Shown here one piece after another: positions 1 through 6,446 of a DNA stretch of 6,783 bases. The position numbers were made by a program, and so were the translations under genes. Origin of the DNA: Bacteroidota bacterium (lineage in GTDB: Bacteria; Bacteroidota; Bacteroidia; Bacteroidales; SZUA-534); assembly GCA_020047835.1 (NCBI GenBank), contig JAIFNJ010000201.1:1-6783 (forward strand). The letters are read 5' to 3'. The notes beneath the pieces are model-generated. The model was not told the origin of the DNA, did no database searches, and was given only the letters and a program-made list of their open reading frames with translations. The number at the start of each line of letters is the position of its first letter. The stretch's first letter is position 1.

Positions 1-51
1 AAAAGCTCAAAGATTACAATTTTATTAGCATTTCAAAATCAAAAAAACATG

Positions 52-80
52 TTGTTGAGTAAGAAGTTGCCTTACTTTTA
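52..80 (+). promoter_or_regulatory. Candidate Bacteroidota-type promoter for the DPP IV gene
   Basis: TTG at 52-54 is followed after 18 bases by TACTTTTA at 73-80. This fits the Bacteroidota primary-sigma pattern (TTG around -33, TAnnTTTG around -7) except for A instead of G in the last position. Transcription would start near 85, leaving a leader of about 60 bases before the ATG at 145. The region is AT-rich, so a chance match is possible. No operator or riboswitch-like structure was seen in 1-144. Confidence 0.4.
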
Positions 81-144
81 TTTCTTTTTTAAAAGAGCAA
101 TTTGTGGTTAGTTAAAAGTAAACACCTGTTAATTCAATTTTATA

Positions 145-2340
145 ATGAAAAAACCGTTATTTATAAGTCTGTTTTGCTTTTTAGGGATTGCTTTATTCTC
201 ACAGGAAACAGAAAAATCAAGTATTACCCTTTCTGATTTATATCAAACATATTCTTTTTATCCTAAAACAGTTCGTGGCTTGCAGTCGATGAATGATGGA
301 ATGCATTATACGGCACTGGCTGGTGATTCAGCCATTGTAAAATATAGCTATAAGACAGGGGAGCAATTGATAACATTAGTATCTGTTAGAGATTTCAATA
401 ATCCGCAAATCCAAGAAATCAAGAACTATACTTATAATTCCGATGAAACGAAACTCATTTTATACATCAAACGTGAAAATATTTACCGGCGTTCCTTTAC
501 CGCCGAATATTTTGTTTGGGATTTTAAAATTAAAAAATTATTGCCCGTTTCATTAAATGGACCCCAACGGTTGGCAACCCTTTCGCCCGATGGTACCCAA
601 GTGGCATTTGTTCGCAACAACAACCTCTATATTTCAGAATTGGCAACAGCTTCTGAAAAACAGATTACCAACGATGGTGAATTCAACAAAATAATCAATG
701 GGGCACCCGACTGGGTTTACGAGGAGGAGTTTGAGTACAATCAGGCGTTTGCCTGGTCGCCAAATGGCAAATACCTGGCCTATTGCAAATTTAATGAAAC
801 GGAAGTTCCTATCTTTAACATGACAGTATATGCAGGGCAAGAACCAAAAATTGAAAGCAATAGTTTGTATCCCGAGAATTATGCCTTCAAATATCCTAAA
901 GCAGGTGAAAAAAATTCTATAGTTTCGGTTCATTCTTATGAGTTAACAACAGAAAAAACCATAAAAGTGGATGTAGGAGAGGAGACCGATCAATACATTC
1001 CTCGACTAAAGTGTTCACCCACCGGAGAAATGGTTATTTATCGGCTCAACCGATTACAAAATAAATTGGAGTTTTTGTATGCCGATGCAAAAACCGGAAA
1101 ATCCATTATTTTTTATACCGAAGAAAACAACCGATATATTGATGAAGGTTATTTTGATGACCTGACGTTTATTAATAACGGTCAGCAATTTATTTACAGC
1201 AGTGAGCGTGACGGTTTTGCCCATTTATATTTGCATGAAGCCAATGGTTCATTGATTTCCCAGATAACCAAAGGTTCCTGGGATGTGACCAATTATTTGG
1301 GTTATGATGCCAAGAATAAGTTGGTTTATTATCAAAGTGCTGAGATGTCGCCAATACAACGTGATTTGTTCGTAATTAAATCCGATGGTTCCGGAAAAAG
1401 AAAACTGAGTTCCCAAAAAGGGACCAACCGGGCTGTTTTCAGCAGCTCTTATACCTACTATATTAATTATTTTTCGAACGACACCACGCCAACTTTAGTT
1501 ACGTTGCATGATTCCAAAGGCAAACTGGTGAGAGTATTAGAGGACAATGCCAAACTTAAAGAAAAACTTAAAGGATATAAATTCAGCGATAAAGAATTTT
1601 TTAATTTTACTACTTCTGAAGGAATAACTCTCAATGGATGGATGATGAAACCTATTGATTTTGATTCCAGTAAACAATATCCGGTATTAATGACTCAATA
1701 CAGTGGCCCCAATTCACAAGAAGTGTTGGAGCGATTTGATATGGGTTGGGAGCAGGTATTAACCGACAACGGGTATATTGTGGCCTGTGTTGATGGAAGA
1801 GGAACCGGTGGACGTGGAGAGGAATTCCGAAAAATGACCTATTTGCAGATGGGTAAGTATGAAACCATCGACCAAATTGAAACTGCAAAGTATTTGGGTA
1901 ATTTATCCTATATTGATTCAACCCGCATAGGCATATGGGGTTGGAGTTACGGAGGGTTTATGGCGTTAAACTGTATAACTCAAGGGGCCGATTATTTTAA
2001 AGCAGGAATTGCCGTAGCACCTGTTACCAACTGGCGATATTACGACAATATTTATACCGAACGGTTTATGCGCACCCCGCAAGAGAATCCAAACGGATAC
2101 GATGATAATTCACCCATTTCTCATGCCCATAAATTAAAAGGCAATTTGTTGATTTGCCATGGAACCGCCGATGATAACGTGCATCTGCAAAATACATTGG
2201 AAATGTCGGAAGCTTTTGTTCAGGCTGATAAACAATTTGAAATGTTTGTTTTCACCAACCGGAACCATGGTATTTATGGTGGAAATACTCAATATTATCT
2301 TTATGTTAAAATGTTAAAATACATTCAAAATAATTTATAA
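145..2340 (+). CDS. Secreted dipeptidyl peptidase IV (S9B prolyl dipeptidyl aminopeptidase)
   Basis: This serine peptidase removes N-terminal X-Pro or X-Ala dipeptides from peptides, most likely in the periplasm. Residues 1-19 are a signal peptide (MKK, then a hydrophobic core), with likely cleavage at FS|QE; Cys11 lacks a lipobox. Residues about 40-480 form the DPPIV_N beta-propeller and about 490-731 the S9 alpha/beta hydrolase. DWVYEEEF (189-196) carries the Glu pair that anchors the substrate N-terminus. The triad reads Ser601 (GWSYGG), Asp676 (GTADDNVH) and His708 (NRNHG). Tyr519 in QYSGP matches the oxyanion Tyr547 of human DPP4, and Tyr633 and Tyr637 match Tyr662 and Tyr666. The length of 731 residues is normal, and there is no type IX secretion C-terminal domain. 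No Shine-Dalgarno precedes the ATG, but the signal peptide fixes the start. The two downstream genes suggest a role in peptide nutrition. The family call is very secure; the precise X-Pro preference is inferred. Confidence 0.97.
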   Translation: MKKPLFISLFCFLGIALFSQETEKSSITLSDLYQTYSFYPKTVRGLQSMNDGMHYTALAGDSAIVKYSYKTGEQLITLVSVRDFNNPQIQEIKNYTYNSDETKLILYIKRENIYRRSFTAEYFVWDFKIKKLLPVSLNGPQRLATLSPDGTQVAFVRNNNLYISELATASEKQITNDGEFNKIINGAPDWVYEEEFEYNQAFAWSPNGKYLAYCKFNETEVPIFNMTVYAGQEPKIESNSLYPENYAFKYPKAGEKNSIVSVHSYELTTEKTIKVDVGEETDQYIPRLKCSPTGEMVIYRLNRLQNKLEFLYADAKTGKSIIFYTEENNRYIDEGYFDDLTFINNGQQFIYSSERDGFAHLYLHEANGSLISQITKGSWDVTNYLGYDAKNKLVYYQSAEMSPIQRDLFVIKSDGSGKRKLSSQKGTNRAVFSSSYTYYINYFSNDTTPTLVTLHDSKGKLVRVLEDNAKLKEKLKGYKFSDKEFFNFTTSEGITLNGWMMKPIDFDSSKQYPVLMTQYSGPNSQEVLERFDMGWEQVLTDNGYIVACVDGRGTGGRGEEFRKMTYLQMGKYETIDQIETAKYLGNLSYIDSTRIGIWGWSYGGFMALNCITQGADYFKAGIAVAPVTNWRYYDNIYTERFMRTPQENPNGYDDNSPISHAHKLKGNLLICHGTADDNVHLQNTLEMSEAFVQADKQFEMFVFTNRNHGIYGGNTQYYLYVKMLKYIQNNL

Positions 2341-2371
2341 ACTTCAAACCAGTGAAATTATTTGGAGTTTT
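2339..2371 (+). terminator. Weak hairpin terminator overlapping the DPP IV stop codon
   Basis: AAACTTCAAA (2339-2348) pairs with TTTGGAGTTT (2361-2370) as a 10-bp, AT-rich stem with one T-G wobble and a 12-base loop. Only four T residues follow on the 3' side (2368-2371, partly within the stem). It begins inside the stop codon. It may be a partial terminator that lets some transcription continue into pepD, or it may have no function. Confidence 0.35.
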
Positions 2372-2448
2372 AAAATTAAATAGACAATACATATGGAACA
2401 TCATCAAAATAACTTAATTTCGAATCTTTGTTAAATTATAAATGATAC

Positions 2449-2454
2449 GGAGGA
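2449..2454 (+). promoter_or_regulatory. Strong Shine-Dalgarno sequence of pepD
   Basis: GGAGGA lies seven bases upstream of the ATG at 2462, a near-perfect match to the anti-SD of 16S rRNA at good spacing. It decides the pepD start. The other three complete genes in the window have no comparable site, which is the usual state in Bacteroidota. Confidence 0.75.
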
Positions 2455-2461
2455 CTATATA

Positions 2462-3922
2462 ATGAGCGATGCAATCAGAAATTTGGAACCCAAAGCTGTT
2501 TGGGAGTATTTTTATCAGCTAACCCAAGTGCCAAGACCTTCGAAGCACGAAGAAAAAATCAGGGCATTCATGATAAAGTTTGGTAACGACTTAGGATTGG
2601 AAACCTTCATGGATGAAGTAGGAAACGTAATTATACGAAAACCAGCCACAAAAGGCATGGAAGATAGGAAAGGGGTGGTACTTCAAGGGCATTTGGACAT
2701 GGTTCCTCAAGCCAACAGCGACAAAAAACACGATTTTGCCACAGATCCCATTGATGCCTATATTGATGGAGAATGGGTTACCGCCAATGGAACTACCCTT
2801 GGAGCCGATAACGGTATGGGCGTAGCAGCGGCCATGGCAATTCTGGCATCCAAAGAGGCTGTGCATGGACCGTTGGAATGCTTGTTTACTGCTGATGAAG
2901 AAACAGGCATGTCGGGTGCTTTTGGGTTAAAGCCCAATTTGTTGAAAGGAGATATCCTACTCAATCTTGATTCAGAAGATGAAGGGGAATTATATGTAGG
3001 TTGTGCCGGTGGAATTGATGGGAATTTTTATTTTGATGCCAAATTGAAAGAGGTTCCAACCCACCATGTTGCTTTTAAATTGAGTGTTACTGGTTTGCGT
3101 GGTGGACATTCCGGATTGGATATTCCATTAGGACGTGGAAATGCAAATAAAATAATTTTCAGATACTTGCACCTTGCCTTAGAACGCTACAACATACGAA
3201 TTGCTGAAATCAGTGGAGGAAATCTGCGCAATGCTATTCCTCGTGAAGCATTTGCTACCATAATTATCCCGGAAGGAAAAGCCAGTGAATTACCCGGTTG
3301 TGTGGCAAGGTTTGAGAAAATTGTTCAAAAGGAGCTGGCATCAGCTGACCCCAATGTATCCGTTAAAGTAGTTCCAACGGAAATGCCTACTAAAGTAATA
3401 TCCGATGGGGTACAGAGCCGGTTGACCAAAGCTGTTTATGGATGTCCCAATGGAGTTATCCGCATGAGCCAAGATATGATTGGTCTGGTTGAAACTTCAT
3501 CGAATTTAGCCATTGTTAAACTTGCTGGCGACCAGATTTCAGTTCATTGTTTGTTGCGTTCATCGGTGGATAGTGCGAAAGAAGATTTGGCAAACTCTAT
3601 TGGAAGTGTATTCCGTTTAGCAGATGCCAGAGTAGAATTTAAAGGTGAATATCCCGGATGGAAACCGAATATGAATTCTGACATATTAAAAATAATGCAA
3701 TCAACTTACCAGAAATTATATAATAAAATTCCAGAAATTAAAGCCATCCATGCCGGCTTGGAATGTGGCTTATTAGGTGGTGCTTATCCAAATTGGGATA
3801 TGATTTCGTTTGGACCAACCATGCGTTTTCCCCATTCGCCCGATGAGAAAGTAAATATTGCCACGGTTGGTAAATTTTACAATTGGTTGTTGGAAACATT
3901 GAAAAATATTCCTAAAAAATAG
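2462..3922 (+). CDS. pepD: Aminoacyl-histidine dipeptidase PepD (peptidase family M20C)
   Basis: This cytosolic zinc dipeptidase hydrolyses Xaa-His (such as carnosine) and a range of other dipeptides. No signal peptide is present. All active-site residues known from Vibrio PepD appear at a constant offset of three: metal ligands His77 (QGHLDMV), Asp116 (LGADNG), Glu147, Asp170 (LNLDSED) and His458 (RFPHSPDE), plus catalytic Asp79 and Glu146 (DEETGM). Catalytic M20 segments occupy about 1-200 and 395-486; the lid/dimerisation domain lies between, with the typical GLRGGHSG at 211-218. At 486 residues it has the full family length. The start is set by GGAGGA seven bases upstream. It lies 121 bases after the DPP IV gene and 142 before the transporter, all on the same strand, consistent with it being the cytosolic end of a dipeptide-use pathway. 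Family assignment is very secure; the in vivo substrates are not known from sequence. Confidence 0.96.
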   Translation: MSDAIRNLEPKAVWEYFYQLTQVPRPSKHEEKIRAFMIKFGNDLGLETFMDEVGNVIIRKPATKGMEDRKGVVLQGHLDMVPQANSDKKHDFATDPIDAYIDGEWVTANGTTLGADNGMGVAAAMAILASKEAVHGPLECLFTADEETGMSGAFGLKPNLLKGDILLNLDSEDEGELYVGCAGGIDGNFYFDAKLKEVPTHHVAFKLSVTGLRGGHSGLDIPLGRGNANKIIFRYLHLALERYNIRIAEISGGNLRNAIPREAFATIIIPEGKASELPGCVARFEKIVQKELASADPNVSVKVVPTEMPTKVISDGVQSRLTKAVYGCPNGVIRMSQDMIGLVETSSNLAIVKLAGDQISVHCLLRSSVDSAKEDLANSIGSVFRLADARVEFKGEYPGWKPNMNSDILKIMQSTYQKLYNKIPEIKAIHAGLECGLLGGAYPNWDMISFGPTMRFPHSPDEKVNIATVGKFYNWLLETLKNIPKK

Positions 3923-4064
3923 AAACAAACAGCAGTGCGGCTGTAGTAGCAAGTATCAAATTTTGAAACGCAAGTATTTGGAGACAAGAAATATGTTTTA
4001 AGAAAAATTTTAAATCTTGATACTTTTTATTTGAATCATTTTTATAAACAGTTAAAATTTAATT

Positions 4065-5474
4065 ATGACAGAAATTATTAGAAAATCCCTGAGAGAATCA
4101 CAAGCAGCCCGGTGGATTGCTTTATCGTTGATTTCGATTACCATGTTTTTTGCTTACTTTTTTGTAGATGTGGTAGCACCTCTTCAAAAAATAATGGAAA
4201 CCAATTATAAATGGTCACCGGAAGTATTTGGAATGTTAGGGGGATCGGAATTTTTCCTTAATGTTTTTGCAGGATTTTTGATTTTATCGGGTATTATCCT
4301 TGATAAAATGGGAATTCGTTTTACATTAATAACTGCTGGTCTTTCAATGGTTTTGGGTGCCGCAATAAAATTTTATGCATTTTCAGCTGTTGATATCACG
4401 GCAGTAGTTCATGTTTTTGGAACCACTTTGCCTACTACAGCTCTTCTGGCATTTGTTGGATTTGCCATTTTTGGTGTTGGCGTTGAAATGGCCGGTATCA
4501 CCGTTTCTAAAACCATTGTTAAATGGTTTAAAGGTAAAGAAATGGCCTTGGCTATGGGATTAGAAATGGCTTTAGCCCGTTTGGGTGTTTTTGCCGTATT
4601 TCGTTTATCTCCAATTTTTGCCAACACTTCATCACCAAATCCGGGTGAATGGAATGCTGCGAATGCTGTATTTATGGGTATGGCATTTTTATGCATTGGG
4701 TTCATCACCTTCTTCATCTATACTTTTCTTGACCGAAAACTTGATAAGCAGACCGGTGAAAAAGTTTTAGCTGAAGGTGAAGAAGAGTTTAAAGTAAGTG
4801 ATTTGAAAAAAATATTTACCAATCCAGGCTTTTTAACCATAGCTGGTTTGTGCGTATTGTTTTATTCCGCAATTTTCCCATTTCAGAAGTTTGCTACAGA
4901 TATGCTTGCCTCAAAGCTAGATATGGATATTCAGACAGCTGCAGCCCTTTTCTCATGGTTCCCCATTGGCGCCATGGTACTAACTCCATTCATTGGTTAT
5001 TATCTTGATGTAAAAGGGAATGGTGCTTCTCTTATGTTATATGGTGCCATATTGCTTGTGGTATCACACTTGATTTTTGCGTTGGTACCAGCTGAAGTAT
5101 TTAGTATGGGCATTGCAATAACTACCATTATCATTTTAGGAACTGCATTTTCATTGGTTCCTGCATCTATGTGGCCATCCTTACCAAAAATTGTTGAGGA
5201 ACGGTATTTGGGTTCTGCTTACGGCGCCATTTTCTGGATTCAAAATATTGGATTATTAGCTGTTCCAATTTTAATTGGTTGGTCAATTAGCGCATCTAAC
5301 CCCGGTGTATCAGAACAAATTGCTGCTGGAGCCGTTGATGTGAAATATAACTATATGGTTCCCGAACTGATTTTTGCCAGTTTTGGTGTATTGGCTATTG
5401 TGCTTGCCATTGCTCTAAAATATGTGGATCGTAAACATGGTTATGGACTTGAAATTCCGAATAAAAAGAAATAG
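4065..5474 (+). CDS. MFS transporter resembling MFSD1, probable dipeptide carrier
   Basis: This is an inner-membrane major facilitator of 469 residues with about 12 helices: roughly 18-38, 53-79, 84-105, 125-147, 160-180, 200-222, then a charged cytoplasmic loop (223-253), and 255-275, 288-312, 320-340, 345-367, 381-405, 432-452. MFS motif A is visible after helix 2 (LDKMGIR, 79-85). Compared from memory with human MFSD1, shared stretches include FGxGxE (136-141), KWFKGKE (153-159), ALARLG (169-174), FLDRK, AIFPF (269-273), and LGSAYG followed by IQNIGL (382-397). Glu141 and Arg172 match MFSD1 Glu150 and Arg181, which I recall as contacting the dipeptide termini. The neighbouring DPP IV and PepD make peptide import plausible. 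The ATG at 4065 has no Shine-Dalgarno but directly precedes the amphipathic N-terminus. The MFS call is near certain; the dipeptide substrate is inferred. A generic organic-anion or sugar porter is the main alternative. Confidence 0.88.
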   Translation: MTEIIRKSLRESQAARWIALSLISITMFFAYFFVDVVAPLQKIMETNYKWSPEVFGMLGGSEFFLNVFAGFLILSGIILDKMGIRFTLITAGLSMVLGAAIKFYAFSAVDITAVVHVFGTTLPTTALLAFVGFAIFGVGVEMAGITVSKTIVKWFKGKEMALAMGLEMALARLGVFAVFRLSPIFANTSSPNPGEWNAANAVFMGMAFLCIGFITFFIYTFLDRKLDKQTGEKVLAEGEEEFKVSDLKKIFTNPGFLTIAGLCVLFYSAIFPFQKFATDMLASKLDMDIQTAAALFSWFPIGAMVLTPFIGYYLDVKGNGASLMLYGAILLVVSHLIFALVPAEVFSMGIAITTIIILGTAFSLVPASMWPSLPKIVEERYLGSAYGAIFWIQNIGLLAVPILIGWSISASNPGVSEQIAAGAVDVKYNYMVPELIFASFGVLAIVLAIALKYVDRKHGYGLEIPNKKK

Positions 5475-5496
5475 AAAATAATTTCTTGGATAATGG

Positions 5497-5525
5497 AACC
5501 GCCTTCGAAAGAGGGCGGTTTTTTT
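5497..5525 (+). terminator. Intrinsic terminator after the MFS gene
   Basis: A 10-bp stem, AACCGCCTTC (5497-5506) with GAGGGCGGTT (5511-5520), has one T-G wobble and closes on a GAAA tetraloop of the stable C(GNRA)G kind. The T-run at 5519-5525 follows directly. It starts 23 bases after the stop codon and should separate the peptidase/transporter region from the next gene. Confidence 0.92.
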
Positions 5526-5546
5526 ATGGTAGCATTAAACTAAAGC

Positions 5547-5575
5547 TTGAAAGAAGGAAAAAAGTGTTATCTTTA
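5547..5575 (+). promoter_or_regulatory. Candidate Bacteroidota-type promoter for the 231-residue protein gene
   Basis: TTG at 5547-5549 is followed after 18 bases by TATCTTTA at 5568-5575, again matching TAnnTTTG except for the last base. It lies just after a strong terminator and about 100 bases before the next ATG, where a promoter is expected. The spacing equals that of the candidate upstream of the DPP IV gene. The rest of the gap (5576-5675) is AT-rich and shows no further structure. Confidence 0.42.
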
Positions 5576-5675
5576 ATTTAGAAAAATGATTGGTTGTTTG
5601 AACAAAAAGAAAGATTGTTTTTTATATCATTTAATTAGCGTTCTTTTTATTATTCATCCTTTAAAACAATAGGCT

Positions 5676-6371
5676 ATGATATTTGAAATGTATGGAACCA
5701 TCACCAAGGAAGAAAATGTGAAAACAGTAGAGCACGGTATATCTCCCAATACTTTTGTGGTTGAGAATTTGGGAGTTTTTCCTGCCTATTATGGCGCTCA
5801 TATACCTAGCGGTGCAATGGCTGACTCATATTTTTTAATATTGCAGCACAAAGAAGCTACAGAAAAGATATTGAGAGCTACTCATGAAATTAAAACAAGA
5901 ATTCAATGTGAGTTTGAAGGAACTCCTGCCAGTTTGAATATTTATAACAACACCTATTATTCCATTCGACTGCGTTATTTAAAAGATGCAGCAAATCTTT
6001 CAATAATTCAGGAGCATTATCGCGATGCCGGTTTTACATTTGCTAAGATGAAAAAACTGGATGAAACGGCCATTATATATATTAAAAAAATATTCCATAT
6101 CGAATCCATGAGTGAAAATGTTCTTAAAGATTCTGAGAAAGATATGTACTATCTAAAAATTAATCAGCAGCTAACCTGGAGTCACTTTAAAAGCATTATA
6201 GCCCAAGTAAGGAATAACGTTACACTTCCCGCATTTGATGGGGCTTTGGCGGTAATTTATGGTACCAAAGTTCAAGATTTGGTGCGTATTTATTGTAAAT
6301 CAATGAGCTTGGCTGATTTGGAAATGTTGCATGTTAAGCTTGATGAGGTTATTGCCAAGTCGCTACGATAA
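5676..6371 (+). CDS. Uncharacterised protein, possibly a tandem of two ferredoxin-like halves
   Basis: I do not recognise a named family for this 231-residue protein. It is soluble in appearance, with no signal peptide or membrane segment. Predicted by eye, residues 50-125 and 156-230 share an order of strand, helix, strand, strand, helix. DSYFLIL (50-56) corresponds to DMYYLKI (156-162), helix 61-76 to helix 168-182, the strand near ASLNIY (85-90) to GALAVIY (189-195), and helix 107-118 to helix 211-228. This suggests an internal duplication of an ACT- or ferredoxin-like unit, perhaps for ligand binding or dimerisation. No catalytic motif stands out; Cys78 and Cys207 are the only cysteines. 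The first ATG is used; an alternative at 5688 would remove four residues, and neither has a clear Shine-Dalgarno. It appears to be a single-gene unit, with a terminator on each side. Coding status is well supported by its length and plausible protein composition; function is unknown. Confidence 0.82.
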   Translation: MIFEMYGTITKEENVKTVEHGISPNTFVVENLGVFPAYYGAHIPSGAMADSYFLILQHKEATEKILRATHEIKTRIQCEFEGTPASLNIYNNTYYSIRLRYLKDAANLSIIQEHYRDAGFTFAKMKKLDETAIIYIKKIFHIESMSENVLKDSEKDMYYLKINQQLTWSHFKSIIAQVRNNVTLPAFDGALAVIYGTKVQDLVRIYCKSMSLADLEMLHVKLDEVIAKSLR

Positions 6372-6392
6372 CTTATTTTTGAACTCAATAAT

Positions 6393-6438
6393 ACCCGCTT
6401 TTTGGATTACAAATCTTAAAAGCGGGTTTTTCTTTTTT
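6393..6438 (+). terminator. Intrinsic terminator between the 231-residue protein gene and argH
   Basis: A perfect 10-bp stem, ACCCGCTTTT (6393-6402) with AAAAGCGGGT (6418-6427), encloses a 15-base loop that can itself pair GATT with AATC (6405-6408, 6412-6415). The tract TTTTTCTTTTTT follows (6427-6438). On the minus strand the stem is not followed by a T-run, so it mainly terminates plus-strand transcription, although it sits between convergent genes and could partly serve argH. Confidence 0.92.
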
Positions 6439-6446
6439 ACTTTAAA

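Noticed and set aside
155..180. Cys11 in the DPP IV signal peptide as a lipoprotein site
   Set aside because: The residues before it (SLF-C) do not fit a lipobox, which needs Gly, Ala or Ser at -1; a signal peptidase I site at S|Q fits better.
2423..2430. AATCTTTG as a possible -7 box for pepD
   Set aside because: The first base does not fit TAnnTTTG, and no TTG is present 17-23 bases upstream.
3929..3944. Small hairpin ACAGC-6-GCTGT just after the pepD stop codon
   Set aside because: Only five base pairs and no following T-run, so it is not a convincing terminator; it probably does not separate pepD from the MFS gene.
4021..4028. TACTTTTT as a possible -7 box for the MFS gene
   Set aside because: No TTG lies at the expected -33 distance (around 4000), and the region is AT-rich enough for chance matches.
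4409..4717. 102-codon minus-strand open frame opposite the MFS gene
   Set aside because: It lies wholly antisense to conserved membrane helices, has no ribosome binding site or family resemblance, and its low-complexity composition mirrors the opposite strand.
4585..4770. 61-codon open frame on the plus strand inside the MFS gene
   Set aside because: It is a shadow in another frame of a clear transporter gene, with no start signal or recognisable protein.
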